From Candidatus Woesearchaeota archaeon CG10_big_fil_rev_8_21_14_0_10_37_12 (lineage in GTDB: Archaea; Nanobdellota; Nanobdellia; Woesearchaeales; ARS49): a DNA stretch of 43,630 bases. Position numbers and translations under genes: made by a program. Shown here piece by piece: positions 7,598-15,559 of this stretch (position 1 is its first letter; every line of letters starts with the position of its first letter). Location: positions 1,011 through 44,640 of the forward strand of contig PCYA01000001.1 of assembly GCA_002762795.1 (NCBI GenBank), in the 5' to 3' direction. Below the pieces are notes generated by a model that was not told the origin of the DNA, ran no database searches, and saw only the letters and a program-made list of their open reading frames with translations.

Positions 7598-8542
7598 TCA
7601 TAACACATCAAGAATGTCATGTGCATTAAGGTCTGTTTCTGAGAACAATTCTTTAGAATGTAATGCGAACTGCACTCTTAACTGAGACAACTCAGACTTT
7701 GTAACCTGCGCAAACTTATCAGCATCAAGCAAGCCATACGGGTACCCAAGAAACACTGGATCTGAAGAATTTGGAATCAAAGAAGACACTGCTGCTTCTG
7801 GATCAACATATGAGTCACAGCGAAAAACATACTTAGACTTCGGATGCAATTTAATAAAATTAGTTTGCGTATTGGTTTTGTACAACCAACAACCATCAGG
7901 AGCAACACGTTGCAAAGCAGTTACGACACTCACACCAGTATTTGTACACAATCTTGATGTCTTAGACAAACCAAGAACAATACAAAACAACGAACGCAAA
8001 TTTTTAAGCTCATGCTCATGCAAAAAACAAGTTGGAACAAGATCACCATCACGAATTAACGTATTTGGATTTAGCTCTTTTGCCGTACGAAATGCAAAAT
8101 TAAGTTCTAACAACTTTAACATCAACGAACAAACCCGCTCTGGTTCTAAACGCTCATTAATCGTTAATTCAGGATCAAACGCACCAAAAACCTTCTTTGT
8201 TTTAAAATTTCCTTTAGCGTCAAAAACAGACGCTTCCAACACATCTGCCTTGTTTACAATCGCCACTAAATACTCCTCGAATACCTGCTTTGTTCGCTTA
8301 TTCTTCTCATATAAAACCGCATATAAACGGATAAATTGAAGACAAGAAGAAGCTGACTTTAAAATTAAACCAGAACCGCCATCAACAAAAAGAATTTTGG
8401 TATGCAGTTCGCAGTTTGCAGTAAGCAGTTTGAAATATTCTTTTGACAATGGTATTTTCTCACCGTTGATTAAAATAGCAGAGCCAATATTAGATAATTC
8501 TGCAGATAAATGAGGGATTATTTTAGTAAAGGCTTCTTTCAT
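7598..8542 (-). CDS. nurA: NurA-domain nuclease with repeat insertion
   Basis: From the ATG at 8542 the product is 314 residues. NurA-type features are ILFVDGGSG (the DGS-like metal-site strand), LIRDGDL, VLGLSKTS and GYPYGLLDADKFAQVTKSELSQLR near the C-terminus. NurA acts with the HerA ATPase in DNA end resection; no HerA is seen here. Just before VDGGSG the protein carries LLTANCELHT, encoded by a four-unit heptad array (8402-8429), so a non-coding repeat has entered the gene. The frame is open to 8671, but that stretch is another heptad array, so the internal ATG is preferred. Confidence 0.7.
   Translation of the reverse strand: MKEAFTKIIPHLSAELSNIGSAILINGEKIPLSKEYFKLLTANCELHTKILFVDGGSGLILKSASSCLQFIRLYAVLYEKNKRTKQVFEEYLVAIVNKADVLEASVFDAKGNFKTKKVFGAFDPELTINERLEPERVCSLMLKLLELNFAFRTAKELNPNTLIRDGDLVPTCFLHEHELKNLRSLFCIVLGLSKTSRLCTNTGVSVVTALQRVAPDGCWLYKTNTQTNFIKLHPKSKYVFRCDSYVDPEAAVSSLIPNSSDPVFLGYPYGLLDADKFAQVTKSELSQLRVQFALHSKELFSETDLNAHDILDVL
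8402..8429. repeat. Heptad repeat array inside nurA
   Basis: Four contiguous units ATGCAGT, TCGCAGT, TTGCAGT, AAGCAGT, in the same orientation as most intergenic arrays. Antisense translation in the nurA frame gives LLTANCELHT. Confidence 0.8.
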
Positions 8543-8582
8543 ACAAACAAATGATCTTGTTTTGCTTAAAAGGATTTGGAGT

Positions 8583-8645
8583 AAAGAGTTTACAGTTTGC
8601 AGTGAACAGTTAGCAGTAGAAAGTAAGCAGTTAGAGGTTTGCATT
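8583..8645. repeat. Heptad repeat array, 9 units
   Basis: Nine units in unbroken 7-bp register: AAAGAGT, TTACAGT, TTGCAGT, GAACAGT, TAGCAGT, AGAAAGT, AAGCAGT, TAGAGGT, TTGCATT. This is the clearest array in the window. It lies between nurA and a TrmB remnant and reaches that remnant's stop codon. Confidence 0.85.
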
Positions 8646-9012
8646 ATAAGTTCTTTGAAGCCATCTTCCACAAGTATTCAAAATGGTTCTTATAGGTCTC
8701 CGCAATCGTAGCATTACGAATCATAATAGCAGTAATAGGCGTTCCCCAACTTACAATCGTAATAGCATCACCATACACAAACGTGTTTGTTGGATTAAAC
8801 TGTTTCTCTTCTAAAAACCGATACTCTGTTGTTTGCGCAACATTCTTATCAAACAAAAAAACATCCTTCTTCTTAGCTGTAATAACGCGCTCCTTTATTT
8901 TATTCTTTTTCAAATCACGAAAAAGCTGCTTCATAAAAATTGGAAGCGCTTCCTCATATTTTTTGTCATCAATCCCCATAATCAATATTTCCTTTGGCTT
9001 TGATGAAACTGG
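8644..9012 (-). pseudogene. TrmB-family regulator, 3' remnant
   Basis: The minus strand encodes the C-terminal sensor half of a TrmB-family regulator: KEILIMGIDDKKYEEAL, then FLEEKQFNPTNTFVYGDAITI and NHFEYLWKMA near the end, a typical TrmB terminus. The DNA-binding N-terminal half is missing; upstream sequence belongs to an unrelated remnant on the other strand. Translation could restart at the ATG at 8979 (111 residues), but without a helix-turn-helix it cannot act as a normal regulator. Confidence 0.65.
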
Positions 9013-9027
9013 ATTTGTTTTCAAACA

Positions 9028-9427
9028 CGAACATGAGCTCGGATACAACCTTACACGACTTGCAATAGACACTGCAACAAGCACTAACTTCATAGCAAAC
9101 GCAGGCGGTTGGAACTCCGTAGACGGCATTTATTTCACATCCTGGGATTCAGACACGCCAGGATACAAAGAACTTGAAAGAAAAATTTCAGAAAATGGCG
9201 ACACACCCGAACAACCCTTATTCGCAGCAGCAGGATACGACGCAACAATGTATGTTGCAGAAGCAATGAAGACTGGTGAATCAGGGAAAGCGCTGCATGA
9301 TGCAATGTATATTGTGAAAAATTTCAAAGGAATAACAGGAGATTTGAGCATGGATCCAGACGGAGCAGTACGAACAGTCAAAGAAAAAATTTTTCAAATT
9401 AAAAATGAACAGTTTGTACTTGTTTGA
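9028..9427 (+). pseudogene. LivJ/leucine-binding-type ABC substrate-binding protein, 3' remnant
   Basis: The plus strand carries the C-terminal third of a type I periplasmic binding protein: ELGYN, IDTATSTNFIANAGGWNSV, GIYFTSWDSDTPGY, LFAAAGYDATMYVAEAM and KNFKGITGDLSMDPDGAV. The signal peptide and first two thirds are gone. It abuts the 5' end of the TrmB remnant, so one deletion probably removed both 5' halves and the shared promoter of a divergent regulator/binding-protein pair. T-rich sequence follows at 9428. Confidence 0.65.
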
Positions 9428-9470
9428 TTTTTTATTTTTTTATTTCTTATATAATTCTGTAATTTTTTCT
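9428..9470 (+). terminator. T-rich termination region
   Basis: Runs of T (TTTTTTATTTTTTTATTT near 9428-9447 and TTTTTT near 9464) directly follow the stop of the binding-protein remnant, as in archaeal oligo-T terminators. Confidence 0.4.
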
Positions 9471-9497
9471 AAAAAAAAGATTCAATTCCGGTAAAAT

Positions 9498-9524
9498 CAC
9501 GTATCTTGTCGTAAAAGTTACGTG
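9498..9524. promoter_or_regulatory. Inverted repeat upstream of DUF4258/DUF2283 pair
   Basis: CACGTA (9498-9503) and TACGTG (9519-9524) flank a 15-bp spacer about 45 bp before the first gene. It could be an autoregulatory operator; the short arms make this uncertain. Confidence 0.3.
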
Positions 9525-9568
9525 TTTCTCATGGAAAGGCTCTTTAAAGAATACTTGACTATTCACTT

Positions 9569-9799
9569 GTGCAATTTACATATTCACATCATTGGGAACG
9601 CAAAAGAAAAAAGAGACTAGATATTCGGCAGTACATGTTTGAATTTGCAATTCAAAACTCGAAAATATTAAAAGACAAACATTGGCAAAACGCATATAAT
9701 GCAATAGCAAAAACTCCTCCAATGGGAAGGACGCTCAAAGTCGTTTACAGACCTGAACGAGGAAAGATTAAAATAATCACTGCATTTTGGATTGATTAA
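9569..9799 (+). CDS. DUF4258-like putative toxin
   Basis: A 76-residue protein starting at GTG 9569 (no upstream in-frame ATG). FTYSHHWERKRKKRLDIRQ at the start and GRTLKVVYRPERGKIKIITAFW at the end follow the DUF4258 plan (His near the N-terminus, terminal strand ending in ITxxW/Y), a family usually next to DUF2283 proteins and proposed to be a toxin. The stop lies one base before the DUF2283 ATG. The role is inferred from context only. Confidence 0.6.
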   Translation: MQFTYSHHWERKRKKRLDIRQYMFEFAIQNSKILKDKHWQNAYNAIAKTPPMGRTLKVVYRPERGKIKIITAFWID

Positions 9800-9800
9800 C

Positions 9801-10013
9801 ATGGAAACCTGGTACGATAAAGAAGAAGACATACTGAACATCGAACTAAATACTGGAGAAAGCTGGAAAAGCATTGAGTTAGCCGAAGGAATTGTTATTG
9901 ATGTAACAAAAGAAGGAAAAATAGTCAGCTTTGAAATTCCACATGCAAGTAAGTTTTTTACAGGAGATGTAAAAAAGGTTATAGAAAAAGCGAAAATTGT
10001 TGTTAACCATTAA
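9801..10013 (+). CDS. DUF2283 protein, putative antitoxin
   Basis: A 70-residue protein. WYDKEEDILNIEL, then LAEGIVIDVTKEGKIVSFEI and a helical end are characteristic of DUF2283. Such genes pair with DUF4258 genes in archaea and cyanobacteria and are thought to be the antitoxin. ATG 9801 is chosen over the in-frame TTG nine bases upstream, since it directly follows the toxin stop. The 3' end overlaps the convergent exporter gene by 4 bp. Confidence 0.7.
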   Translation: METWYDKEEDILNIELNTGESWKSIELAEGIVIDVTKEGKIVSFEIPHASKFFTGDVKKVIEKAKIVVNH

Positions 10014-10474
10014 ACAAATCCGATTAGTTTCAAACCACCAATTGAAACAAACATCATAATAACACCTGCAATACTCGCTCCAAGAGCAATTGCACCAAGC
10101 GCTTTTAACTTATTCATCCCAAAAAACCACGCAAGTAAAGTTGCAGTATACACACCAGTAACAGGCAGAGGAACTGCAACAAGCAATGCAAGACCAATCA
10201 CTCCATACTTTTCAACAACTCGGGATGATTTTCTTCTCGCTCTCGCCATAATATGATCAAACATTGTTCTGTAATGGCGGACATGCAGGATACGATAATG
10301 TATAATTTCCAAGAATAGAAATAAAATTGGAGCAACACACCAATTCGCAATCACTGCAATAATAAAAACTAGCAAAGGGTGAAGCCCTGAAGCAATGCCA
10401 AACGGAATACTCACTCTTAATTCCCCTATTGGCGTTAAACTTAACAGGATTGTCCAAAGGATAGAGTTTACCAT
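10010..10474 (-). CDS. Small multidrug-export family membrane protein (COG2426-like)
   Basis: A 154-residue protein with four to five membrane segments. SLTPIGELRVSIPFGIASG near the N-terminus and YGVIGLALLVAVPLPVTGVY resemble the Sm_multidrug_ex family, whose transport role is largely predicted rather than shown. The start overlaps the stop of the CCA-adding enzyme gene by 7 bp, so it is translated in the same operon. Confidence 0.75.
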   Translation of the reverse strand: MVNSILWTILLSLTPIGELRVSIPFGIASGLHPLLVFIIAVIANWCVAPILFLFLEIIHYRILHVRHYRTMFDHIMARARRKSSRVVEKYGVIGLALLVAVPLPVTGVYTATLLAWFFGMNKLKALGAIALGASIAGVIMMFVSIGGLKLIGFV

Positions 10475-11697
10475 GTTATTTTACCCACCCTACTCTTCAC
10501 ATACTCATCCTTAATCAACAACTTAACTTTTTCTTCAGGAGTTATTGCGTCACGCTTGACTTTTGTCCAAATATGAGCAGCCTTTGTGAATGTTTTTTTA
10601 TGCGCTTTCTTAAACTCTTTGACTGCATCTTTCATCTTCACAGGAGGTCCTTTATGATCAACAAACTCAGACAATTTTGTTTTTTTCACCACAAAAAACC
10701 AATTACCTTTTGATTCTTTATCCCACTGCCAAACTGCATCAATCACATTAAAATCCACAAGATTATCTCTGACAAATTCAAATGCACGTACAAACTTTGT
10801 ACCAGCAACATCCTCTTTTGCATCAACAGTTGTTACAGAAAGCGCAATTAAATACCCTTTCTTTTTTAGCTTGCTGATATCAAGCGGTTGCTCAACAAAA
10901 AAGTCAACAGATGGTTTTTTCAAAAACTGTTTTGCTGCTGATACAAACTTATCAAAATTTTCTCTTGTTAACGCAGCAGCAGCATTCCGCTCAGGCTGGA
11001 CAGGATCAACAAGCACTAACGGGCCTTCTGTTTTACTTTTGTTTAAACGCCAAACTGCACGACCCTGATGCACTTTATTATAATCAAGCACAACTTTTGG
11101 CTTCCACTTAATTGCAGCCTTTAACAACTGCAAAAACCCTTTGTTATAAATAACCAAAATATCAATCACATGACCCGAAAAACCACGAATATAACTCTCA
11201 GCACCATAACACTTTGCAGCTTTACAAAACTTTTTTGCTAAACGAATATCATTCTTTAACTTTTTACCGTTCTTATTCACCCAATCAACATGCTTAGGAG
11301 AAAAATCAGTCACATTCTCAGCTTGTGCTGCTTGCTTAATATCCAGCACAGGAATAATCTCATACTTAATCTTATTTTTAATCCAAAAATAATCACGGCT
11401 GCCATGAATACGTTCTGGTTTCCACTTTTTTAACACAGACTCCAGCAAATTACTCAAATCATCTGATTTATGTGAAACATTAAATTTGACAAACATATCA
11501 ACATCATAATCACCAGCAAGCCAAACATTCTTAGCATAACTCCCACCAAGAACTGCCGTTGCTTTCAACTTTTTCTTTTTTAATTCAGCATTAATCTCTA
11601 CAAGAAATTTATTCACTTCCTTTGAAACTATCTTTCTCTCATTATCAGACGGAACAAGCTCAGGAAGCACCCCTTTCAAGACTGAATCGTAATTCAT
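10468..11697 (-). CDS. cca: CCA-adding enzyme, class I (archaeal)
   Basis: A 409-residue class I tRNA nucleotidyltransferase that adds or repairs the 3' CCA of tRNA. The catalytic motif GGSYAKNVWLAGDYDVDMFV (residues about 51-70) holds the two carboxylates of the Pol-beta-type active site, and KYEIIPVLDI supplies the third. YGAESYIRGFSGHVIDILVI and RNAAAAL are typical of the archaeal central domain. Neither tRNA gene in the window encodes CCA, so this activity is required. The length is slightly under the usual 430-450. Confidence 0.92.
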   Translation of the reverse strand: MNYDSVLKGVLPELVPSDNERKIVSKEVNKFLVEINAELKKKKLKATAVLGGSYAKNVWLAGDYDVDMFVKFNVSHKSDDLSNLLESVLKKWKPERIHGSRDYFWIKNKIKYEIIPVLDIKQAAQAENVTDFSPKHVDWVNKNGKKLKNDIRLAKKFCKAAKCYGAESYIRGFSGHVIDILVIYNKGFLQLLKAAIKWKPKVVLDYNKVHQGRAVWRLNKSKTEGPLVLVDPVQPERNAAAALTRENFDKFVSAAKQFLKKPSVDFFVEQPLDISKLKKKGYLIALSVTTVDAKEDVAGTKFVRAFEFVRDNLVDFNVIDAVWQWDKESKGNWFFVVKKTKLSEFVDHKGPPVKMKDAVKEFKKAHKKTFTKAAHIWTKVKRDAITPEEKVKLLIKDEYVKSRVGKITW

Positions 11698-11762
11698 AAC
11701 AAACTGAAAGAATATTTAACTTAAAAAGGTTCTTACAACACTCATTCAATCCTAAATTGAGT

Positions 11763-12056
11763 TTAATACGATTTTATCTTCTGTTTTCTCACAGGATAAT
11801 ACACCAATCCAAGAATGATAATCAATAAACCAATCAACAAAGAAGCCCACCCACTATAGACGAAAAAAAGATGCTCTTCAAATAATTTAATCAATGCAAT
11901 ACCTAACACGAAAGCGGAAAAACCTGTACGAACATATGCAAGCGTATTTCTCTCATTAGCAAGCACTGTCCTTTCCTGAGCAAGCAATTTATGCGTTTGA
12001 AGAGATTTCTTAAAATGCCTGTGTTGAAACGCTTTTTTCTCATCAGCAGCAGCCAT
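11763..12056 (-). CDS. DUF202 membrane protein
   Basis: A 97-residue protein. LAQERTVLANERNTLAYVRT before the first membrane helix is the DUF202 (YidH-like) signature, followed by two or three membrane segments and a basic tail. Function is unknown; some members are linked to vacuolar transporter chaperones or stress. It faces the antiporter gene across a 98-bp divergent gap. Confidence 0.8.
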   Translation of the reverse strand: MAAADEKKAFQHRHFKKSLQTHKLLAQERTVLANERNTLAYVRTGFSAFVLGIALIKLFEEHLFFVYSGWASLLIGLLIIILGLVYYPVRKQKIKSY

Positions 12057-12154
12057 AGAACTATTCTTTTCAGATTATTTATAAATTATTCTAAACTGTA
12101 AAGTGCTACTTTTATAAAGAAAAACACACAACAAACATAAAAAAACGGTGAACA

Positions 12155-13333
12155 ATGGAAGAAGCACTCATCATCACAACAGCAATTGCAGTATTATTGT
12201 TTGTTGGAGTCATCTGCTCATGGATAGGAAACAAACTCAAAATACCAGACGTACTACTACTCATCCTCACCGGCATGTTCTTCGGACAAGCAACCTTTCA
12301 AGGAGAAAAACTCGTCCAATTTCCAGAAGTATTCCTTAGCAGCCTCGCAATATTAGCACTAGCAATGATCGTATTTGACAGCACCGCACGACTACGACTG
12401 AAAGAATTAGACGCGTTCAGCCTTAAAACAATCAGATTCATGTTTTTGTTCACCATCCTCACACTCATTTTATTTACGGCAGCAACGTACCACATAGCAC
12501 AAGTGCCTTTCTGGAGCAGCCTACTGCTCGCTGCAATAATGATAGGAACATCACCAGAAGTAGCACTTTCATTCCAAGGAAAATCAAAAACACTCACATT
12601 ACTAAAACTTGAAAGCATATTCAACACACCACTAACAGTAATCCTTCCATTCTTAATCCTAGACCTTATGCAAAATGTAAAAACAAATATTCTTACAGAT
12701 CTCTTTGAACAAGCTGTTCCATTCGTAATGAACTTAATTGTCGGCATAGGAACTGGAGTTTTTGTAGGGCTTATCCTATTCAAACTAGTACAACATGTCT
12801 ACAAAGAAATTTATTCACCGCTTGCAGTTATTATTGCAACACTGCTTTCTTACGTGCTGGCGGAAAACCTCGGAGGATCAGGAGTGTTAGCTGTTACTGC
12901 GCTTGGCTTGTTCTTTGGCAATGCATACATCAAAGAAAAACCAACACTGCTCGGCATAGAAAGCGTATTAACAAAAGCATTATACATTCTGGTCTTCATA
13001 CTTACAGGAATAATCATCAAAATTCCCCTCACAAAAAAATTCATAATAACCTCAATCGCACTGTTTATCATATACACAATCATCAGATTTTTTGCCACAT
13101 GGCTTAGCTTCAGAGATGAAAAATACAACACAACAGATCTAATAATTATTGCCTTAACTGCTCCGAAAGGCATTGCAACAGCAGCAGTATTATTCATACT
13201 AGTCGTATACAACATAACAGGATTAACAACAATAATAGACTTAACATTCGCATTTATTCTATACAGCATCATAGTTTCTACAATAACAAACTGGATTTAC
13301 ATATTTCACCAAAAAAGATCCCATAAAAAATGA
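12155..13333 (+). CDS. Monovalent cation/proton antiporter (CPA family)
   Basis: A 392-residue membrane protein with about 12 segments. The opening LFVGVICSWIGNKLKIPDVLLLILTGMFFG, the central IGTSPEVAL and the later LTAPKGIATAAVLF match NhaP/KefB-like CPA antiporters exchanging Na+ or K+ for protons. There is no C-terminal RCK/TrkA domain, so no nucleotide-gating module is fused. GGTGA upstream of ATG 12155 acts as ribosome site. Ion preference cannot be read from the sequence. Confidence 0.85.
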   Translation: MEEALIITTAIAVLLFVGVICSWIGNKLKIPDVLLLILTGMFFGQATFQGEKLVQFPEVFLSSLAILALAMIVFDSTARLRLKELDAFSLKTIRFMFLFTILTLILFTAATYHIAQVPFWSSLLLAAIMIGTSPEVALSFQGKSKTLTLLKLESIFNTPLTVILPFLILDLMQNVKTNILTDLFEQAVPFVMNLIVGIGTGVFVGLILFKLVQHVYKEIYSPLAVIIATLLSYVLAENLGGSGVLAVTALGLFFGNAYIKEKPTLLGIESVLTKALYILVFILTGIIIKIPLTKKFIITSIALFIIYTIIRFFATWLSFRDEKYNTTDLIIIALTAPKGIATAAVLFILVVYNITGLTTIIDLTFAFILYSIIVSTITNWIYIFHQKRSHKK

Positions 13334-13349
13334 GAACAATACTATTATA

Positions 13350-13436
13350 CACCAAACTTTTCAGAAAAGTTTGATCAAAATGCTCGTTGCACTACACTCG
13401 AGAAGCAAATCATAAAATATTCACTTCGTGAATATG
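13350..13436. other. Two stem-loops between antiporter and PIN genes
   Basis: AAACTTTTCAGAAAAGTTT (13354-13372) and ATATTCACTTCGTGAATAT (13417-13435) are perfect short hairpins. They may be processing or termination signals, or small palindromic repeats like the CACTTCGTG hairpin at 25680. Confidence 0.4.
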
Positions 13437-13505
13437 TTTATTACTCTTCTCTCGCTACGTGCGATCTCACATACCAAGCCACGCCAAATCAAAAAGAGAA
13501 GCAAA

Positions 13506-13892
13506 ATGACCAAAACAATACTCTTAGACACAAACTTTCTTGTAGAATGTGCAGCAAACAAAATAGACATAGAAAAAGAACTCACACGAATACTTGACTT
13601 TAACTTTGACATTGCAATACTAGACAGAACAATGGAAGAACTCGATACACTAATTGCCCGCAAAGGAAAGACCGGACAAGCAGCAAAACTTGCCAAAATG
13701 ATCTTGATGACAAAAAAAACACTAGTGCTCCCAACAGAAGGAGGACACACAGATAATATTTTACTAAAAGAAGCAAATGAAAACACTATTATTGCAACAA
13801 TGGATCAAGAGCTAAAACGAAGATTAAAAGCAAAAAAACAAGATGTAATCATAATTAGAGCGAAGAAAAAATTGGAATTAGTAAGAAGTTAG
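13506..13892 (+). CDS. PIN-domain protein (FCF1/VapC-like)
   Basis: A 128-residue PIN domain. The acidic residues appear in ILLDTNFLVE, MEELDTL and NTIIATMDQELKRRLK, as expected for a Mg-dependent ribonuclease fold. It resembles archaeal stand-alone PIN proteins related to the rRNA-processing factor FCF1 (COG1412) more than VapC, because no antitoxin gene sits beside it. ATG 13506 has GAAGCAAA just upstream and fits the domain; an upstream extension to 13428 reads through the hairpins. The last three codons and the stop lie in a heptad array. Confidence 0.75.
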   Translation: MTKTILLDTNFLVECAANKIDIEKELTRILDFNFDIAILDRTMEELDTLIARKGKTGQAAKLAKMILMTKKTLVLPTEGGHTDNILLKEANENTIIATMDQELKRRLKAKKQDVIIIRAKKKLELVRS

Positions 13893-13924
13893 AAGAATAC
13901 AGTTGACAGTTTGCAGCAAGAAGC
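13883..13924. repeat. Heptad repeat array, 6 units
   Basis: AAGAAGT, TAGAAGA, ATACAGT, TGACAGT, TTGCAGC, AAGAAGC in 7-bp register. The TAG in the second unit is the stop codon of the PIN gene. Confidence 0.65.
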
Positions 13925-13958
13925 AAAAAATAAATATCATTTCTATTTCTACACACTC

Positions 13959-14528
13959 ATGAAACAAATTTATGTTCTGCGTCACGCGAACTGGAACCTT
14001 GAAAAAGATGACTTGACAAAAGAAGGAAAACAAAAATGCGCAGATATGCGAGATAAGCTTCCTGCTTTTGATTTCGTAATCTCATCATCATTTCAACGAA
14101 ACATACAAACAACCACTTTATTAGGAAAAGAACCAGAAGTTGATAAACGCGCAGGCGTGCTTAACCTTACTGATGAACAAAACAAACACATCACACAACT
14201 CAGAAAAACACACAACCTAGGAGTTGTTGGAGCAATATTTGATACACCTGAACTCATAGATCCTGTAAAAAAAGCAGGAGAACTCCTTATCCAACTCATA
14301 AAAGAAACAATATCTAAGTTACCTCCAAATGGAAAAGCTCTTATCATATCACACGACGGAACAATGATCTCTGCAGAAATGCTTTTACAAAAAAACTTTA
14401 CAAAACCAATTAAAACATATGACGAACTTGAAGGATATATTGTTGATGAACAGTTACACACTCACCCATTTGGACATAAAGAAAAACGCACTATTCCCCG
14501 ACCTAAAGGTCAGGGTATTTTATCGTGA
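13959..14528 (+). CDS. Histidine phosphatase (phosphoglycerate-mutase-like)
   Basis: A 189-residue protein of the histidine-phosphatase branch: IYVLRHANW holds the nucleophilic His (RHG is RHA here), SSSFQRNIQT the second Arg and ISHDGTM the second His. Members dephosphorylate small molecules or proteins; the substrate is not evident. ATG 13959 is preferred because the motif begins directly after it. The last 15 or so residues (RTIPRPKGQGILS) are encoded by palindromic sequence, so the original terminus was probably altered. Confidence 0.7.
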   Translation: MKQIYVLRHANWNLEKDDLTKEGKQKCADMRDKLPAFDFVISSSFQRNIQTTTLLGKEPEVDKRAGVLNLTDEQNKHITQLRKTHNLGVVGAIFDTPELIDPVKKAGELLIQLIKETISKLPPNGKALIISHDGTMISAEMLLQKNFTKPIKTYDELEGYIVDEQLHTHPFGHKEKRTIPRPKGQGILS

Positions 14529-14538
14529 GTTTTTCTAC

Positions 14539-14652
14539 TTGCAAAGTTCGCCCTAAATGTCAGAAATTGGAAATTTCTGAGCAAGTTAGAAATCTACGAT
14601 TTCAAACTGGGCAGGTTTTAAACCCAAGTGCAAAGTCCTGCGAACTTTGCAA
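14539..14652. repeat. Nested palindromic element, 114 bp
   Basis: TTGCAAAGTTCGC (14539-14551) and GCGAACTTTGCAA (14640-14652) form a perfect 13-bp outer stem. Inside are TCAGAAATT with AATTTCTGA, GAAATC with GATTTC, and GGTTT with AAACC. The result is a cloverleaf-like arrangement, on the same plan as the P1 elements but with its own outer arms. Confidence 0.75.
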
Positions 14653-14723
14653 TAACAAAAGACAACATTCTTGTTAGCAGAAAAACACAACAATTAAATT
14701 ACAAACTGAAATCCAAAAAAATC

Positions 14724-15425
14724 ATGCAGTTTAAAATCGATCAATCCATTCTTGACAAATTTTCTGATGTGAAACTAGGTTTGTTAGTTGCAAAAGGAAT
14801 AGATAACACTGGAAGAAACAAACAAGCAATTGCAAAACAACAAGAAACAGAAAAAGAAGTAAGAACAAAATTAGAGATTGAAACCCTTGCAGACCATCCA
14901 AAAATCAAAGACTGGCGAGACGCATACAGCACATTCGGAGCAAAACCAAAAACATACAAAAATTCTGTAGAAGCACTATTGCGCAGAGTGTTAAAAGGAG
15001 ACAGCCTGCCCATTATCAATAACTTAGTCACCACATATAATACAATATCAATTAAACATATGCTGCCTGCAGGCGGAGATGATCTTGATAAAATCAATGG
15101 CGACATCTGCTTAACTATTGCTCAAGGAAGCGAGCAATTTACCATGCTTGGTGGCAAAGAAAGCGAAACAGTTGAAGCAGGAGAAGTCATTTATCGCGAT
15201 GACAAAGAAGTACTCTGCAGACGATGGAACTGGCGAGAATGCGACAAAAGCAAAATGGCAGAAACAACAAAAAACGTATGTATTGTACTTGAAGGATTGA
15301 GTAATACGAGCGAAAAAGAATTAAAAATTGCTTTAGAAGAATTACAACAAGATGTACAAAAGGTTTGTGGCGGGAAAAGTGAAATGTATGTTCTGAATAA
15401 AGAAAATTCATTTGTTGAATTCTAG
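14724..15425 (+). CDS. B3/B4-domain protein (COG3382-like)
   Basis: A 233-residue protein. The stretches LADHPKIKDWRDAYSTFGAKPK, YNTISIKHMLPAGGDDLDKI and YRDDKEVLCRRWNWRECDK are typical of stand-alone proteins related to the B3/B4 editing domain of phenylalanyl-tRNA synthetase beta, which probably bind or edit mischarged tRNA or an amino acid; the function is not settled. ATG 14724 follows the palindromic element; in-frame upstream codons read that element. Confidence 0.75.
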   Translation: MQFKIDQSILDKFSDVKLGLLVAKGIDNTGRNKQAIAKQQETEKEVRTKLEIETLADHPKIKDWRDAYSTFGAKPKTYKNSVEALLRRVLKGDSLPIINNLVTTYNTISIKHMLPAGGDDLDKINGDICLTIAQGSEQFTMLGGKESETVEAGEVIYRDDKEVLCRRWNWRECDKSKMAETTKNVCIVLEGLSNTSEKELKIALEELQQDVQKVCGGKSEMYVLNKENSFVEF

Positions 15426-15480
15426 TGTTTAAAATAATTTTCAATTAAATTTATTCTTAAATAGAGAAAATAATCCGATA

Positions 15481-15559
15481 GCTTTATAAAGGGGTGTTTG
15501 AGACTTTCCTATAATGAGATGCTGGGGGTTCTCTACCTATCAGCATTGAGGCAAACCAA
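15481..15559 (+). promoter_or_regulatory. Promoter and hairpin leader of the rpo7 operon
   Basis: CTTTATAAAG (15482-15491) is a strong TATA box, placing the start near 15510. The leader holds ATGCTG (15519-15524) paired with CAGCAT (15541-15546), with an inner GGT/ACC pairing, directly before the GAGG ribosome site (15548-15551) and ATG 15560. The hairpin could tune translation of the first gene. Confidence 0.5.

Noticed and set aside
8783-9030. Treating 8783-9427 as one intact plus-strand protein
   Set aside because: Only the part after about 9028 resembles a binding protein; the first 80 codons are the complement of the TrmB remnant.
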